From NCBI RefSeq assembly GCF_016861915.1, contig NZ_BOLX01000006.1, positions 1-64,000 on the forward strand: a stretch of DNA of 64,000 nucleotides, read 5' to 3'. Positions 51,214 through 59,620 of this stretch are shown in pieces. Each line of letters opens with the position of its first letter. Positions within the stretch are counted from its first letter, which is position 1. The notes beneath the pieces are model-generated. The model had not been told where the DNA came from. It saw only the letters and a list, made by a program, of their open reading frames with translations, and did not search any database. The DNA comes from Apilactobacillus nanyangensis (GTDB lineage: Bacteria > Bacillota > Bacilli > Lactobacillales > Lactobacillaceae). Both the position numbers and the translations under genes were made by a program.

Positions 51214-52650
51214 ATGGATTTTAAAACTAAGGAAGAAGTACATAATAGAGCTGTTCAGATTGAAAACATTAAACAAAAAGATCTTATAAAAATGCTTAAT
51301 CTGAACATAAAAGGTAACAAAAATGCCATGGGTGACGTGTTCGAAGCTTGGTTTGGAAAGCCAAAGGACTCAGCAAGTCAACCTGATTTAGGTGTGTCCG
51401 AACTAAAAGCAACTCCTTTTAAACGTTTAAAAAATGGTGATATTAGTGCTAAGGAAAGATTAGTCCTTAACATTATTAATTACGAAGATTTAGATAAAGA
51501 AAATTTTGAAAATAGCCATCTTCTTGAAAAAAACAAAGTACTGGAACTTGGATACTATGAATACAACAAAGACATCCCAAAAGAAGATTGGTTTTTCGCA
51601 AAATGTGTTATGTACGAAATGCTCAACAATAAGAATGATTTAGAGATTATCAAAAAAGACTGGGAAATCATTCAATCATATGTAAAACAAGGTAAAGCTG
51701 AAGAAATAAATGAAGGAATCACCAACTATTTAGCCGCTTGTACAAAGGGTGTAAACAAGCATTCAATGAGAACACAACCAAATTCAAATGTTATGGCTAA
51801 GCAAAGAGCTTTTTCATTAAAAGGCAGCTTTATGACTACTCTTCTAAGAGATTATATTTTTGGCGATAAACATTCAGATGCAATTGTTAAAGATTCTACT
51901 GAACTGTCTACTAAATCTTTAGAAGATATTATCCATTCAAAATTCGAACCATTCATTGGAAAATCCGTAAAAGACATAATTAACGAATTAAATATTCCTT
52001 CTAAAGAAACTAAGACAATTGGTAAATACAATGTCGAAATAGTAAATAGGATTTTAGGAATCAAAAGTAGAACTGGAATTGAAGCTGATGAATTTAAAAA
52101 GGCTTCTATTGTGCCTAAAACCATTCAATTTAATCAAAGAAATGTAAACAAAGAAAGTATGTCTTTACCACCTTTTAAGTTCAAAGATTTAGTAGAAGAA
52201 AATTGGAATGACAAAGACGGTTCTCCAGAAGCCTCATTAAATGTTTATTTTTCAGAAACAAAATTTTTGTTTGTAGTTTTCAAAATGGATGATGATGGAA
52301 TTAACTATCTAAAAGGAATTAAATTCTTTAGAATTCCTGATGACCAAAGAGAAGGAACCATAAAGGAAGCTTGGCAACAAACTGTGGACACTCTACTTTC
52401 TGGTGTAAAGCTCACTTTTGAAAACAATAGAGTCTCCAATAACTTTATCTCTTCAAAAGATAGAAAAATAATCCATGTCAGACCACATGCTGCAAAAAGT
52501 AGCTATGTTGATAGTAAGGATTCTAATGAATTACCAGTCCCTGCAAATTGGACCAATAAGCCATCTGAATACTCTGATAACTTTATGACAACCCAGTCCT
52601 TCTGGCTAAATAGTAAGTACATAAAGTCAGCAGTAGAAGATTTATTATAA
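51214..52650 (+). CDS. Sau3AI/MutH-type restriction endonuclease
   Basis: The 478-residue protein has the MutH/Sau3AI nuclease core in its N-terminal part: NAMGDVFEAWFGKP followed by PDLGVSELKATPF. Asp58, Glu63 and Lys65 would form the D...ExK metal site. A second, C-terminal domain (about 290-478) fits the duplicated allosteric half of Sau3AI-type enzymes. It is divergent from the methyltransferase with 89 bases between the starts. Cleavage of unmethylated GATC is the family precedent; specificity here is not shown. Confidence 0.8.
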   Translation: MDFKTKEEVHNRAVQIENIKQKDLIKMLNLNIKGNKNAMGDVFEAWFGKPKDSASQPDLGVSELKATPFKRLKNGDISAKERLVLNIINYEDLDKENFENSHLLEKNKVLELGYYEYNKDIPKEDWFFAKCVMYEMLNNKNDLEIIKKDWEIIQSYVKQGKAEEINEGITNYLAACTKGVNKHSMRTQPNSNVMAKQRAFSLKGSFMTTLLRDYIFGDKHSDAIVKDSTELSTKSLEDIIHSKFEPFIGKSVKDIINELNIPSKETKTIGKYNVEIVNRILGIKSRTGIEADEFKKASIVPKTIQFNQRNVNKESMSLPPFKFKDLVEENWNDKDGSPEASLNVYFSETKFLFVVFKMDDDGINYLKGIKFFRIPDDQREGTIKEAWQQTVDTLLSGVKLTFENNRVSNNFISSKDRKIIHVRPHAAKSSYVDSKDSNELPVPANWTNKPSEYSDNFMTTQSFWLNSKYIKSAVEDLL

Positions 52651-52682
52651 AAAGCAGTGAATTTTATTTCACTGCTTTTTTT
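52648..52682. terminator. Bidirectional terminator after the restriction gene
   Basis: A perfect 11-bp stem (AAAGCAGTGAA / TTCACTGCTTT) with a 6-base loop is flanked by A- and T-runs. Confidence 0.9.
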
Positions 52683-53017
52683 ATAACGTAATAAATTCTG
52701 TCCTTACCCTTTATAAATCCTTTATTTCCAATGTAGTTATTATATTCGAAACCACTAACGTTTAATATTCTATATACAGATTTAAAAAATGAACATTTAA
52801 AAATTACGTCTTCATTGTTATTTACACCAAACGTTTCATAATCCGTATCTGGTTGGTTCAAATCATGATAATCAGTCAATTCATTTAACATTGCATCATA
52901 AGCTACATAAGACATTTTCCAATCATATTTTGGATATGTAATAACGTAATCCGGATTGTCATAACTTCTTAAATCTTCTTTGTAAGATTCACATGCAACT
53001 TCAGTAATATCTTTCAT
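52664..53017 (-). CDS. Hypothetical protein, 117 aa
   Basis: The start at 53017 follows TATAGGAG; the frame opens 8 codons earlier. The protein is soluble, acidic and Tyr/Asp-rich (YKEDLRSYDNPDYVITYPKYDWKMSYVAYD) and ends in basic residues (IKKAVK). No family is recognised. It is convergent with the restriction endonuclease gene and shares its terminator. Confidence 0.55.
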   Translation of the reverse strand: MKDITEVACESYKEDLRSYDNPDYVITYPKYDWKMSYVAYDAMLNELTDYHDLNQPDTDYETFGVNNNEDVIFKCSFFKSVYRILNVSGFEYNNYIGNKGFIKGKDRIYYVIKKAVK

Positions 53018-53078
53018 CAAAAAAGCTCCTATAATTAGCATTTAACTAATTATAGATCGATGATTTATAAAATAAAAA

Positions 53079-53194
53079 AGCCTTTCTTACACGAGATGGG
53101 AAAGCTCTATAAAGAAACGCCTTATAAAGAATTAAATTGTTCTAAAGCGTTTCAAAAGGATTAATCATCCCCAACGAAACTACATAGTAGTTTC
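53079..53194. other. Structured 3' region: three hairpins before the HTH gene end
   Basis: A perfect dyad (GAAACTAC, ATA, GTAGTTTC, 53176-53194), a stem (GAAACGC 53114-53120 with GCGTTTC near 53149-53155) and a weaker terminator-like stem with U-tract (53079-53106, minus strand) follow one another. They lie downstream of the minus-strand HTH gene. This could be its structured 3' UTR or a small RNA with its own terminator. No ORF with a ribosome binding site is present. Confidence 0.35.
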
Positions 53195-53221
53195 ATAATT
53201 ATGAATAATCAATAATCTTGC

Positions 53222-53962
53222 CTAATATGTGACAAATTTAGAAAATCCATATATTCTATCCGATTTATTAATAAATCTTTTGTATATCTTATCTTCATCA
53301 AGCAAAGTATTATTTTTAAGATGTTTGTAATAATAAATATATTTATTATTAAGCAATTCTCTAATTGGTTCTCTTACTTTGTTATATGTGTTGTACAAAA
53401 CTCCAGGTGAAAAAACAATATATTTAACACCTATATATTTCGCATATAATTCAAAACTTTTAACAATAGAATCAAATAATTCTTTTTCATAATATTTAAA
53501 ATCAAAGTCTATAATTTTAAATACTAATTCTCCATCTTCCATTGTTATTCTGATGTTTCCAAGGAATGTATTCTTTCTTCTCCACTTCATCTTAATATTT
53601 ATACATGAATTTCTACTATATGGATCAATTTGAAAAAATCCTCTTGTTTCATCATATAAAATCTTTTTAAATTCTGATATGTTTTTTTCATTAAAAGCCA
53701 CACTACCTATTTTTTCAAACATCATTTGCGCATACCCTACCTTTTCACCAAATTCTTCTTTTTGTATATTCAATGATTCGCAAATTTTATTTTTAATATA
53801 TGATGTGGTTTTATTATATGGGTTCATTCTGATTCTATAAATCGTACTTCTGGGGATACCTGATATTCTGGATAAATAAGAGCTACTTATATTATTTTTT
53901 GTCATTATTTCATCTAATTTATTTCTAAATACAGGCTTTCTATAAATATCAAATTGTTTCAT
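53222..53962 (-). CDS. HTH protein with unassigned C-terminal domain, 246 aa
   Basis: The start at 53962 (MKQFDIYRK) follows a CGGAGATG site; the frame opens 22 codons earlier. Residues about 10-60 form a phage-repressor-like helix-turn-helix (RNKLDEIMTKNNISSSYLSR, then SGIPRSTIYRIR). The rest (about 75-246) is Phe/Tyr/Lys-rich with mixed helix and strand, and is not recognised. The Tyr-rich, very AT-rich coding sequence contrasts with neighbours such as trpA, suggesting acquired DNA. Confidence 0.6.
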   Translation of the reverse strand: MKQFDIYRKPVFRNKLDEIMTKNNISSSYLSRISGIPRSTIYRIRMNPYNKTTSYIKNKICESLNIQKEEFGEKVGYAQMMFEKIGSVAFNEKNISEFKKILYDETRGFFQIDPYSRNSCINIKMKWRRKNTFLGNIRITMEDGELVFKIIDFDFKYYEKELFDSIVKSFELYAKYIGVKYIVFSPGVLYNTYNKVREPIRELLNNKYIYYYKHLKNNTLLDEDKIYKRFINKSDRIYGFSKFVTY

Positions 53963-54055
53963 TATTTCATCTCCGATAAAAATTTTAAATTTATAATAGT
54001 ATCTAAAAAATAATTTAACAACAGTCATTTACTTGCAACAAAACGTCAAAAAATA

Positions 54056-54088
54056 AAAAAGAATGTTGATAAATCAACATTCTTTTTT
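54056..54088 (-). terminator. Terminator after the 75-aa membrane protein
   Basis: A perfect 11-bp stem (AAGAATGTTGA / TCAACATTCTT) with a TAAA loop is flanked by A- and T-runs. Confidence 0.9.
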
Positions 54089-54119
54089 CATTCTAATTAA
54101 AATATTTTATTGGTTTTTA

Positions 54120-54347
54120 CTAATCTTCAAAAAAACTGTCCTTATCAATCGTATCAATTGTAGATTCGATAAAAAGTAAAACTATTGAAAGAATAAAGGT
54201 AACAATTGCCGTTACTCTTCTTAATGTAGTGGATGGTCCATTAAAGAAGCTATCCCAAATTAAGAAGGATGTAATTGTTAAAGAGAAAAATACTAGTTGT
54301 ACTCTTAGAAATGCGAAAAACATTTGTGACTTAGATGTAGGTTCCAT
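54120..54347 (-). CDS. Small membrane protein, 75 aa
   Basis: Two hydrophobic helices (FLRVQLVFFSLTITSFLIW and VTAIVTFILSIVLLFIE) end in an acidic tail (DTIDKDSFFED). A CGGAG ribosome binding site and the terminator downstream support a real gene. No family is recognised. A GC-rich hairpin (TTCCCC...CGGGGAA, about 54370-54391) lies in its 5' leader, without a U-tract. Confidence 0.6.
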   Translation of the reverse strand: MEPTSKSQMFFAFLRVQLVFFSLTITSFLIWDSFFNGPSTTLRRVTAIVTFILSIVLLFIESTIDTIDKDSFFED

Positions 54348-54395
54348 CGTATTTACTCCGTTTCATATGTATTCCCCGCTTGCACGGGGGAAAGA

Positions 54396-54590
54396 TTACC
54401 ATTTGAACAAGTTGAAAGTTGTCTTGTGGTATACCTTGTTATATAACGCCTTATGTGGATTATTAATCCATCCCATACCCTTCTTACCATAGTATGGGTT
54501 AATAGCACGCTTTAGTGATCGCACAGCGCGGCCCCTAGTGCGTGCTGATAATGACTTTTTCCAACTTGGTGTTCTAACACCATATTTCAT
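54396..54590 (-). CDS. Small basic conserved protein, phage-associated type, 64 aa
   Basis: The start at 54590 (MKYGVRTPSWKKS) follows an AGAAGATGAT site; the frame opens 3 codons earlier. The protein is highly basic and contains AINPYYGKKGMGWINNPHKALYN. To my recollection this pattern recurs in small proteins of unknown function near phage and integrase genes of Firmicutes. That family memory is not checked. It supports an accessory origin for the 46.7-54.6 kb stretch. Confidence 0.6.
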   Translation of the reverse strand: MKYGVRTPSWKKSLSARTRGRAVRSLKRAINPYYGKKGMGWINNPHKALYNKVYHKTTFNLFKW

Positions 54591-54656
54591 GTCTATCATC
54601 TTCTTTTTTATAGGCTAATGTAATTATACAACTTATCTAATAATTTAAAAGCAAAT

Positions 54657-54687
54657 GAAAAAAGCACACATTATTGTGTGCTTTTTC
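54657..54687 (-). terminator. Terminator of the trp operon
   Basis: A perfect 10-bp stem (AAAGCACACA / TGTGTGCTTT) with a TTAT loop is followed by a U-tract on the minus strand, directly after trpA. Confidence 0.92.
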
Positions 54688-55463
54688 TATTCAATAATTG
54701 CTTGTTTAATTTCGCTGGCATATTCCTTTAGACGCTTAGGTGCATCTTGTTTATCCTCTTCGACGATTCTGACAAACGAACTACCGATGATGACACCGTC
54801 GGAGATTTGATTCATTTCACTCGCTTGTTTAGCCGAATGAATTCCAAAGCCGATGGCGACTGGAACGTCAGTATATTCCTTTATCTTTTGGACAATTCCG
54901 GATAGGTAACTGGAGAATTCATCCCTCTCACCCGTCACCCCCAGTGAAGATACCAGGTAAATGAATCCTTTAGCGTGTTGCACCAAACGTTGAATTCGAT
55001 CATCTGAATTCAATGTCACTAGTGGCACAAGTGCTAAATCATGCTTATCGATAAATGGTAATAATTCATCTTGTTCTTCGTAAGGCAGGTCCGGAATGAT
55101 TAGTCCACTCACCCCGTGAGTTTCACATTGACGACAAAATTCATCGTAGCCGTATTGGAGGACGACGTTTAGATAGGTCAAAAAGACCAGTGTAATATCG
55201 GTTCGTTGATGAATCTCATCGACCATCTCAAAGACCTTATCCATTGGTAATTCACCGTCTGCCAAAGCGCGTAAGTCAGCGCGCTGAATGACCGGACCGT
55301 CGGCGACGGGGTCAGAAAACGGAATCCCAATTTCGACAACATCGGCGCCACCTTCGGACAATGCGACCACGTTTTGAATCGTAGTATCAATATCAGGGTC
55401 GTTGGCAACAACGTATCCAACTAACTTATTACCACCTTGCATGGTTTCAACTAATTTATTCAT
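54687..55463 (-). CDS. trpA: Tryptophan synthase alpha subunit
   Basis: The 258-residue TIM barrel cleaves indole-3-glycerol phosphate to indole and glyceraldehyde-3-phosphate. [19 protein letters not shown] holds catalytic Glu and Asp residues. [14 protein letters not shown] and VAIGFGI are the conserved loops. The start overlaps the trpB end by 8 bases, as expected for coupled alpha and beta subunits. Confidence 0.95.
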   Translation of the reverse strand: MNKLVETMQGGNKLVGYVVANDPDIDTTIQNVVALSEGGADVVEIGIPFSDPVADGPVIQRADLRALADGELPMDKVFEMVDEIHQRTDITLVFLTYLNVVLQYGYDEFCRQCETHGVSGLIIPDLPYEEQDELLPFIDKHDLALVPLVTLNSDDRIQRLVQHAKGFIYLVSSLGVTGERDEFSSYLSGIVQKIKEYTDVPVAIGFGIHSAKQASEMNQISDGVIIGSSFVRIVEEDKQDAPKRLKEYASEIKQAIIE

Positions 55464-56646
55464 TTACGTCAACTCCTCTGTATTTACCAATTGCGGCGAC
55501 ATCCTTATCACCACGTCCGGAAAGTGTACATATAATTGTTTGATCCTTACTCATCTTAGGTGCCAGTTTTCTTACATATGCGACAGCATGACAGCTTTCA
55601 ATCGCGGCGACGATTCCTTCAGTTCTGGCGATATATTCAAACGCATCGACAGCTTCATCATCGGTGATACCGACATATTGCGCACGACCCGATTTGGCTA
55701 GTGCGGCATGTTCTGGCCCAACACCTGGATAATCTAGGCCAGCGGAAATTGAATATACCGGTTTGATTTGACCCGTTTCGGTCTGTAGGAAGATTGACTT
55801 CATGCCATGAAAGACCCCTTCACTACCACATTCTAAGGTAGCCGCCGTTAATTCGGTCTCAACACCCTTACCAGCTGCTTCAACACCAATCAGTTGAACT
55901 GATGGATCATCGATGTAGTTCGCAAAGCTTCCGATGGCATTGCTTCCACCACCGACACAGGCAACGATTGCATCAGGTAACTTGTTGTTAATCTTTTTGA
56001 ACTGTTCCTTAGATTCCTTACTAATCACACTTTGGAAATCACGAACCATCATTGGATATGGATGTGGTCCGGTTGCTGAACCCATCACGTAGAATGTGTC
56101 ATCTGTACGGGCGGAAAACTCTTGTAACGCCGCATTAATCGCATCCTTTAACACCATTGAACCAGATGTTACTGAGTTCACCTTAGCTCCTAGTAATTCC
56201 ATTCGATAAACATTTAGTTTTTGGCGGTCAGTGTCTTCTTTGCCCATAAAGATTTCACATTCCATCCCGAACAATGCCGCGATGGTTGCAGTGGCCACAC
56301 CGTGTTGGCCAGCACCAGTTTCCGCAATCAATCTAGTCTTCCCCATGCGTTTAGCTAAAAGTGCTTGACCAATCACGTTATTAATCTTGTGAGCACCGGT
56401 ATGATTTAGGTCTTCGCGTTTGAAGTAGATTTGCGCACCACCTAAGTCTTCAGTCATGCGTTTAGCGTATGACAAAAGTGATGGGCGGTTAGCGTAATTA
56501 TTCAATAAGTCCTGTAATTCCGCTTGGAACTCAGGATCGTGTTTTGCCTTATCGTATTCATCCGCCATTTTATTTAATTCATTCATTAATGTTTCTGGAA
56601 CGTATTGACCACCGTACTCAGCGAATCTTCCGTCTTTATTAGTCAT
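55456..56646 (-). CDS. trpB: Tryptophan synthase beta subunit
   Basis: The 396-residue PLP enzyme condenses indole and serine. The PLP Lys is in [16 protein letters not shown], the catalytic region is [13 protein letters not shown], and the phosphate loop is [10 protein letters not shown]. Length is normal. The ribosome binding site is AAGGAGG. Confidence 0.96.
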   Translation of the reverse strand: MTNKDGRFAEYGGQYVPETLMNELNKMADEYDKAKHDPEFQAELQDLLNNYANRPSLLSYAKRMTEDLGGAQIYFKREDLNHTGAHKINNVIGQALLAKRMGKTRLIAETGAGQHGVATATIAALFGMECEIFMGKEDTDRQKLNVYRMELLGAKVNSVTSGSMVLKDAINAALQEFSARTDDTFYVMGSATGPHPYPMMVRDFQSVISKESKEQFKKINNKLPDAIVACVGGGSNAIGSFANYIDDPSVQLIGVEAAGKGVETELTAATLECGSEGVFHGMKSIFLQTETGQIKPVYSISAGLDYPGVGPEHAALAKSGRAQYVGITDDEAVDAFEYIARTEGIVAAIESCHAVAYVRKLAPKMSKDQTIICTLSGRGDKDVAAIGKYRGVDVNE

Positions 56647-56658
56647 AGTGATTCCTCC

Positions 56659-57231
56659 TTAATTATTGTGAGCAATTGCCACAATTGCTTTTACTAATTC
56701 AATATCCTTTTTACCGTCGGCTTCCACTCCACGACTGACATCAATCGCAAATGGTTTGGTAGCATCGATTGTCTGCTGTGCATTCTCAGGATTAATCCCT
56801 CCAGCCACAAACAAGTTCGAATCATCATTAGACAATTGATTTCTTGTGACGGTTGATGTCCGCGCATCGACCATTAGAAAGTCAGCATCGCGATTTCTAT
56901 GTAGCTTATCTTCGTTAATCACGTCGATTACCGGAATGCTTAAGTCGGTTCTGATTCGTTTTATATCCTCAGACTTTTCGCTACCGTGTAACTGTGCGAT
57001 TTGAATAATCTTTTCTTCCGCCAACTGTTTGATTAATTTAAACGGTGCGTCTACAAAGACGCCCACCGCTGGAATATTGGCATTCACTTCTCGCCTAATT
57101 TGTCTGGCCGTATCAATATCGACTAGATGACTCCCGCTGGCAAAGACTAAGCCAAAGTAATCTGGTTTAGTCTGATTGATAATCTCAGCCTCTTTTAGTT
57201 TTGTAATTCCGCATATTTTGATTTTGACCAT
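56659..57231 (-). CDS. trpF: Phosphoribosylanthranilate isomerase
   Basis: The 190-residue TIM barrel converts phosphoribosylanthranilate to CdRP. VKIKICGITKLKEAE carries the catalytic Cys, VGVFVDAP is typical, and DVSRGVEADGKKD is the phosphate-binding end. The start codon overlaps the trpC stop by one base (TAATG). Confidence 0.93.
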   Translation of the reverse strand: MVKIKICGITKLKEAEIINQTKPDYFGLVFASGSHLVDIDTARQIRREVNANIPAVGVFVDAPFKLIKQLAEEKIIQIAQLHGSEKSEDIKRIRTDLSIPVIDVINEDKLHRNRDADFLMVDARTSTVTRNQLSNDDSNLFVAGGINPENAQQTIDATKPFAIDVSRGVEADGKKDIELVKAIVAIAHNN

Positions 57232-58013
57232 TATGCATCACCTTGTATCTTTTTAATAAACTCAGTCGGACTATCTGACTTCATCAATGTCTCACCAATT
57301 AAGACGCCGTTAACGCCAATTTCTTGTAGTTTTTCGGTATCATCAATACTTTTGACGCCACTTTCTGCGATGAAAATAATATCGTTTGGCACCTTTTTAC
57401 GTAGGTTAATACTGTTTTCAAACGAGACGGTGAAGTCCTTTAAATTGCGGTTATTCACGCCAATCATTTGAGCACCAATCGACAAGGCGATTGCTACTTC
57501 TTCTTCATCGTGAGCCTCGACTAATACAGCTAGGCCTAGTTCATGGGATAAATCGAAGTATTGTTTTAACTGGTTCTTAGAAAGAATTGCCACAATCAAC
57601 AAGATGATTTTGGCACCGGTAGCGCGTGCTTGATAGATCATGTATGGATTGATGATGAAGTCCTTTCTGAGTGTGACTGCATCGATTGTTTGGTTAATTT
57701 CCTTGAGATAGGAAATATCACCCTTGAAGTATTTTGGTTCCGTCAAAACGGAAATCGCGGTCACGTCAGCTTCACTGTACTGTTTAGCAATGCCGATGTA
57801 ATCGAGGGTGTCGACGATTTGTCCCTTAGATGGGGACGCCTTTTTGATTTCGCCAATCACGTGCATCCCTGGTCTTCTAAATCTTTCATAGACGTCGTTT
57901 GGATTAATCGAAGCCATCTTTTCTACCGACTGTTTTAAATCAGCTAGCGAGACCATCGATTGTTCATGTTCAGTTCTTTCTTGTGTCGCTTCGACCAAAT
58001 CATCTAATATCAT
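57231..58013 (-). CDS. trpC: Indole-3-glycerol phosphate synthase
   Basis: The 260-residue barrel closes the indole ring. GEIKKASPSKGQI holds the catalytic Lys, and VTLRKDFIINPYMIYQARATGA, GVNNRNLKDF and IAESGVKS are the family motifs. It is not fused to trpF. It follows trpD by 11 bases with a GGAGG site. Confidence 0.95.
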   Translation of the reverse strand: MILDDLVEATQERTEHEQSMVSLADLKQSVEKMASINPNDVYERFRRPGMHVIGEIKKASPSKGQIVDTLDYIGIAKQYSEADVTAISVLTEPKYFKGDISYLKEINQTIDAVTLRKDFIINPYMIYQARATGAKIILLIVAILSKNQLKQYFDLSHELGLAVLVEAHDEEEVAIALSIGAQMIGVNNRNLKDFTVSFENSINLRKKVPNDIIFIAESGVKSIDDTEKLQEIGVNGVLIGETLMKSDSPTEFIKKIQGDA

Positions 58014-58024
58014 CGACTTACCTC

Positions 58025-59023
58025 CTAATACGCTAATAGTTCGTCTAACAACTTTCTGGTTTTTCCTGAATCAATGGCTTCTTGGGCCATTTCGATACCC
58101 TGTTGAATTGAAACATCCGGTCTGTACGTGTTAATTGCTAGTCCAGCGTTTAACAACACAACGTCTCGTTTCGCCCCCTGTTTACCATCGATAATGTCAC
58201 GGGTAATTTGAGCATTATCTTCTGGAGTCCCACCGACAATCTCTTCTTTGGCATAACGCTTCAAGCCAAACCGTTCGGGGGTAATCTCGTCCTCACTAAT
58301 CACGCCATCGACAATGTTGACCACCTTGGTTGGTGCTGAGATGGAGGCTTCATCCAATCCGTCGGTACCAAAAATCACCTTTCCGTTGGTCACACCTAGT
58401 TGAATCAATGTCTTAGCCAATGGCATTAACAATGCTTCATCATAAACTCCTAGGACTTGTTTCTTGGCATGAGCCGGATTGGCTAATGGGCCTAAGACAT
58501 TGAAGATAGTTCTAATCCCCAAAGTCTTTCGTACCGGTGCTACAAAACGCATTGCTTGGTGATACTTTTGGGCGAATAGGAAACAGAAATTTTTATCGGC
58601 TAACATCTTTTCGCTTTCAGCTTGAGTAAGGTTGATGTTAAAGCCGAGTGCTTGAAGCATGTCGGCTGCACCACTCTTGGAAGATGCAGCACGGTTACCG
58701 TGTTTAACGACTGGAATCCCCAGGCTGGCTAGGACTAATCCAGTGGTGGTTGAAATGTTGAATGAATTGGAATGATCGCCGCCGGTTCCAACGATGTCGA
58801 TGGCATCGATTTGGCTGTCGAATTCGGCAGCGTGGTCACGCATGGAAGCAGCCGCTCCGGCAATCTCTTCGATGTTTTCTCCCTTGATGCTTAGACTGGT
58901 TAAGAAGGATGAAATCTCGATGTCACCAGTCTTACCATCCATTACTTCATTCATCACGTCATTCATTTCGTCGTATGTTAAATCTTGTTGGTCTGTTAAT
59001 TTTTTAATTGCGGAATTAATCAT
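58025..59023 (-). CDS. trpD: Anthranilate phosphoribosyltransferase
   Basis: The enzyme (332 residues from the ATG at 59023; the frame opens at 59032) joins PRPP and anthranilate. GTGGDHSNSFNIST is the PRPP loop, and KHGNRAASSKSGAADMLQAL and GTDGLDEAS are conserved. GAAAGGA lies 9 bases before ATGATTAATT, which is why the later start is preferred. It follows trpG by a few bases. Confidence 0.94.
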   Translation of the reverse strand: MINSAIKKLTDQQDLTYDEMNDVMNEVMDGKTGDIEISSFLTSLSIKGENIEEIAGAAASMRDHAAEFDSQIDAIDIVGTGGDHSNSFNISTTTGLVLASLGIPVVKHGNRAASSKSGAADMLQALGFNINLTQAESEKMLADKNFCFLFAQKYHQAMRFVAPVRKTLGIRTIFNVLGPLANPAHAKKQVLGVYDEALLMPLAKTLIQLGVTNGKVIFGTDGLDEASISAPTKVVNIVDGVISEDEITPERFGLKRYAKEEIVGGTPEDNAQITRDIIDGKQGAKRDVVLLNAGLAINTYRPDVSIQQGIEMAQEAIDSGKTRKLLDELLAY

Positions 59024-59038
59024 GTCATCCATTCCTTT

Positions 59039-59620
59039 CTACTTAGCTAATTTAAAAAAGTTCAAAAATATTTGTTGAGCCGCTGATTGGTCGGTCATGA
59101 TAGATTCTGGGTGGAATTCAACACCGTAGACATGGTTTTGTTCATCCGCCACGGCTTGAACGGTTCCATCACTACCCCTGCCAATTACGTTCAAGTTGTT
59201 AGGAATACTTTCTTCATCAATCACCAGTGAGTGGTATCTGCCGATTGTGAAGTGACTGGGACAATTGGCGAAGATGTCATTGTCTGAAATTTGTTCCATC
59301 ATGTCGGTTTTACCATGCATAATTTCCGGTGCGTTGGTCACTTGGGCACCGTATACTTCACCGATGGCTTGATGACCTAGGCAAACGCCCAATACCGGTA
59401 CCTTGCCGACAGCCGCCTTTAATACTTCGTTCATGTTTCCGGCGTCTTCTGGACGACCTGGTCCTGGTGATAATATCAATGCTGTTAAATCAGGTCTGTC
59501 TAAATCGGCGACTGTCACTTCGTCGTTTTTTAGCACCACAATTTCTTGATCGACTAATTTACCGATTTCTTGCACAAGATTAAATGTAAAACTATCGTAG
59601 TTATCAATTAATAAAATCAT
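59039..59620 (-). CDS. trpG: Anthranilate synthase glutamine amidotransferase subunit
   Basis: The 193-residue class I amidotransferase supplies ammonia to TrpE. The nucleophile Cys is in GVCLGHQAIGE, and the His-Glu pair is in VEFHPESIM. The N-terminus MILLIDNYDSFTFNLVQ is standard. Its start overlaps the trpE end by 17 bases. The same protein type can also serve folate synthesis (PabA); here the operon context favours Trp. Confidence 0.95.
   Translation of the reverse strand: MILLIDNYDSFTFNLVQEIGKLVDQEIVVLKNDEVTVADLDRPDLTALILSPGPGRPEDAGNMNEVLKAAVGKVPVLGVCLGHQAIGEVYGAQVTNAPEIMHGKTDMMEQISDNDIFANCPSHFTIGRYHSLVIDEESIPNNLNVIGRGSDGTVQAVADEQNHVYGVEFHPESIMTDQSAAQQIFLNFFKLAK

Noticed and set aside
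54370-54391. GC-rich hairpin between two small orphan genes, considered as a CRISPR repeat or terminator
   Set aside because: It occurs once, so it is not an array, and it lacks a U-tract on either strand.
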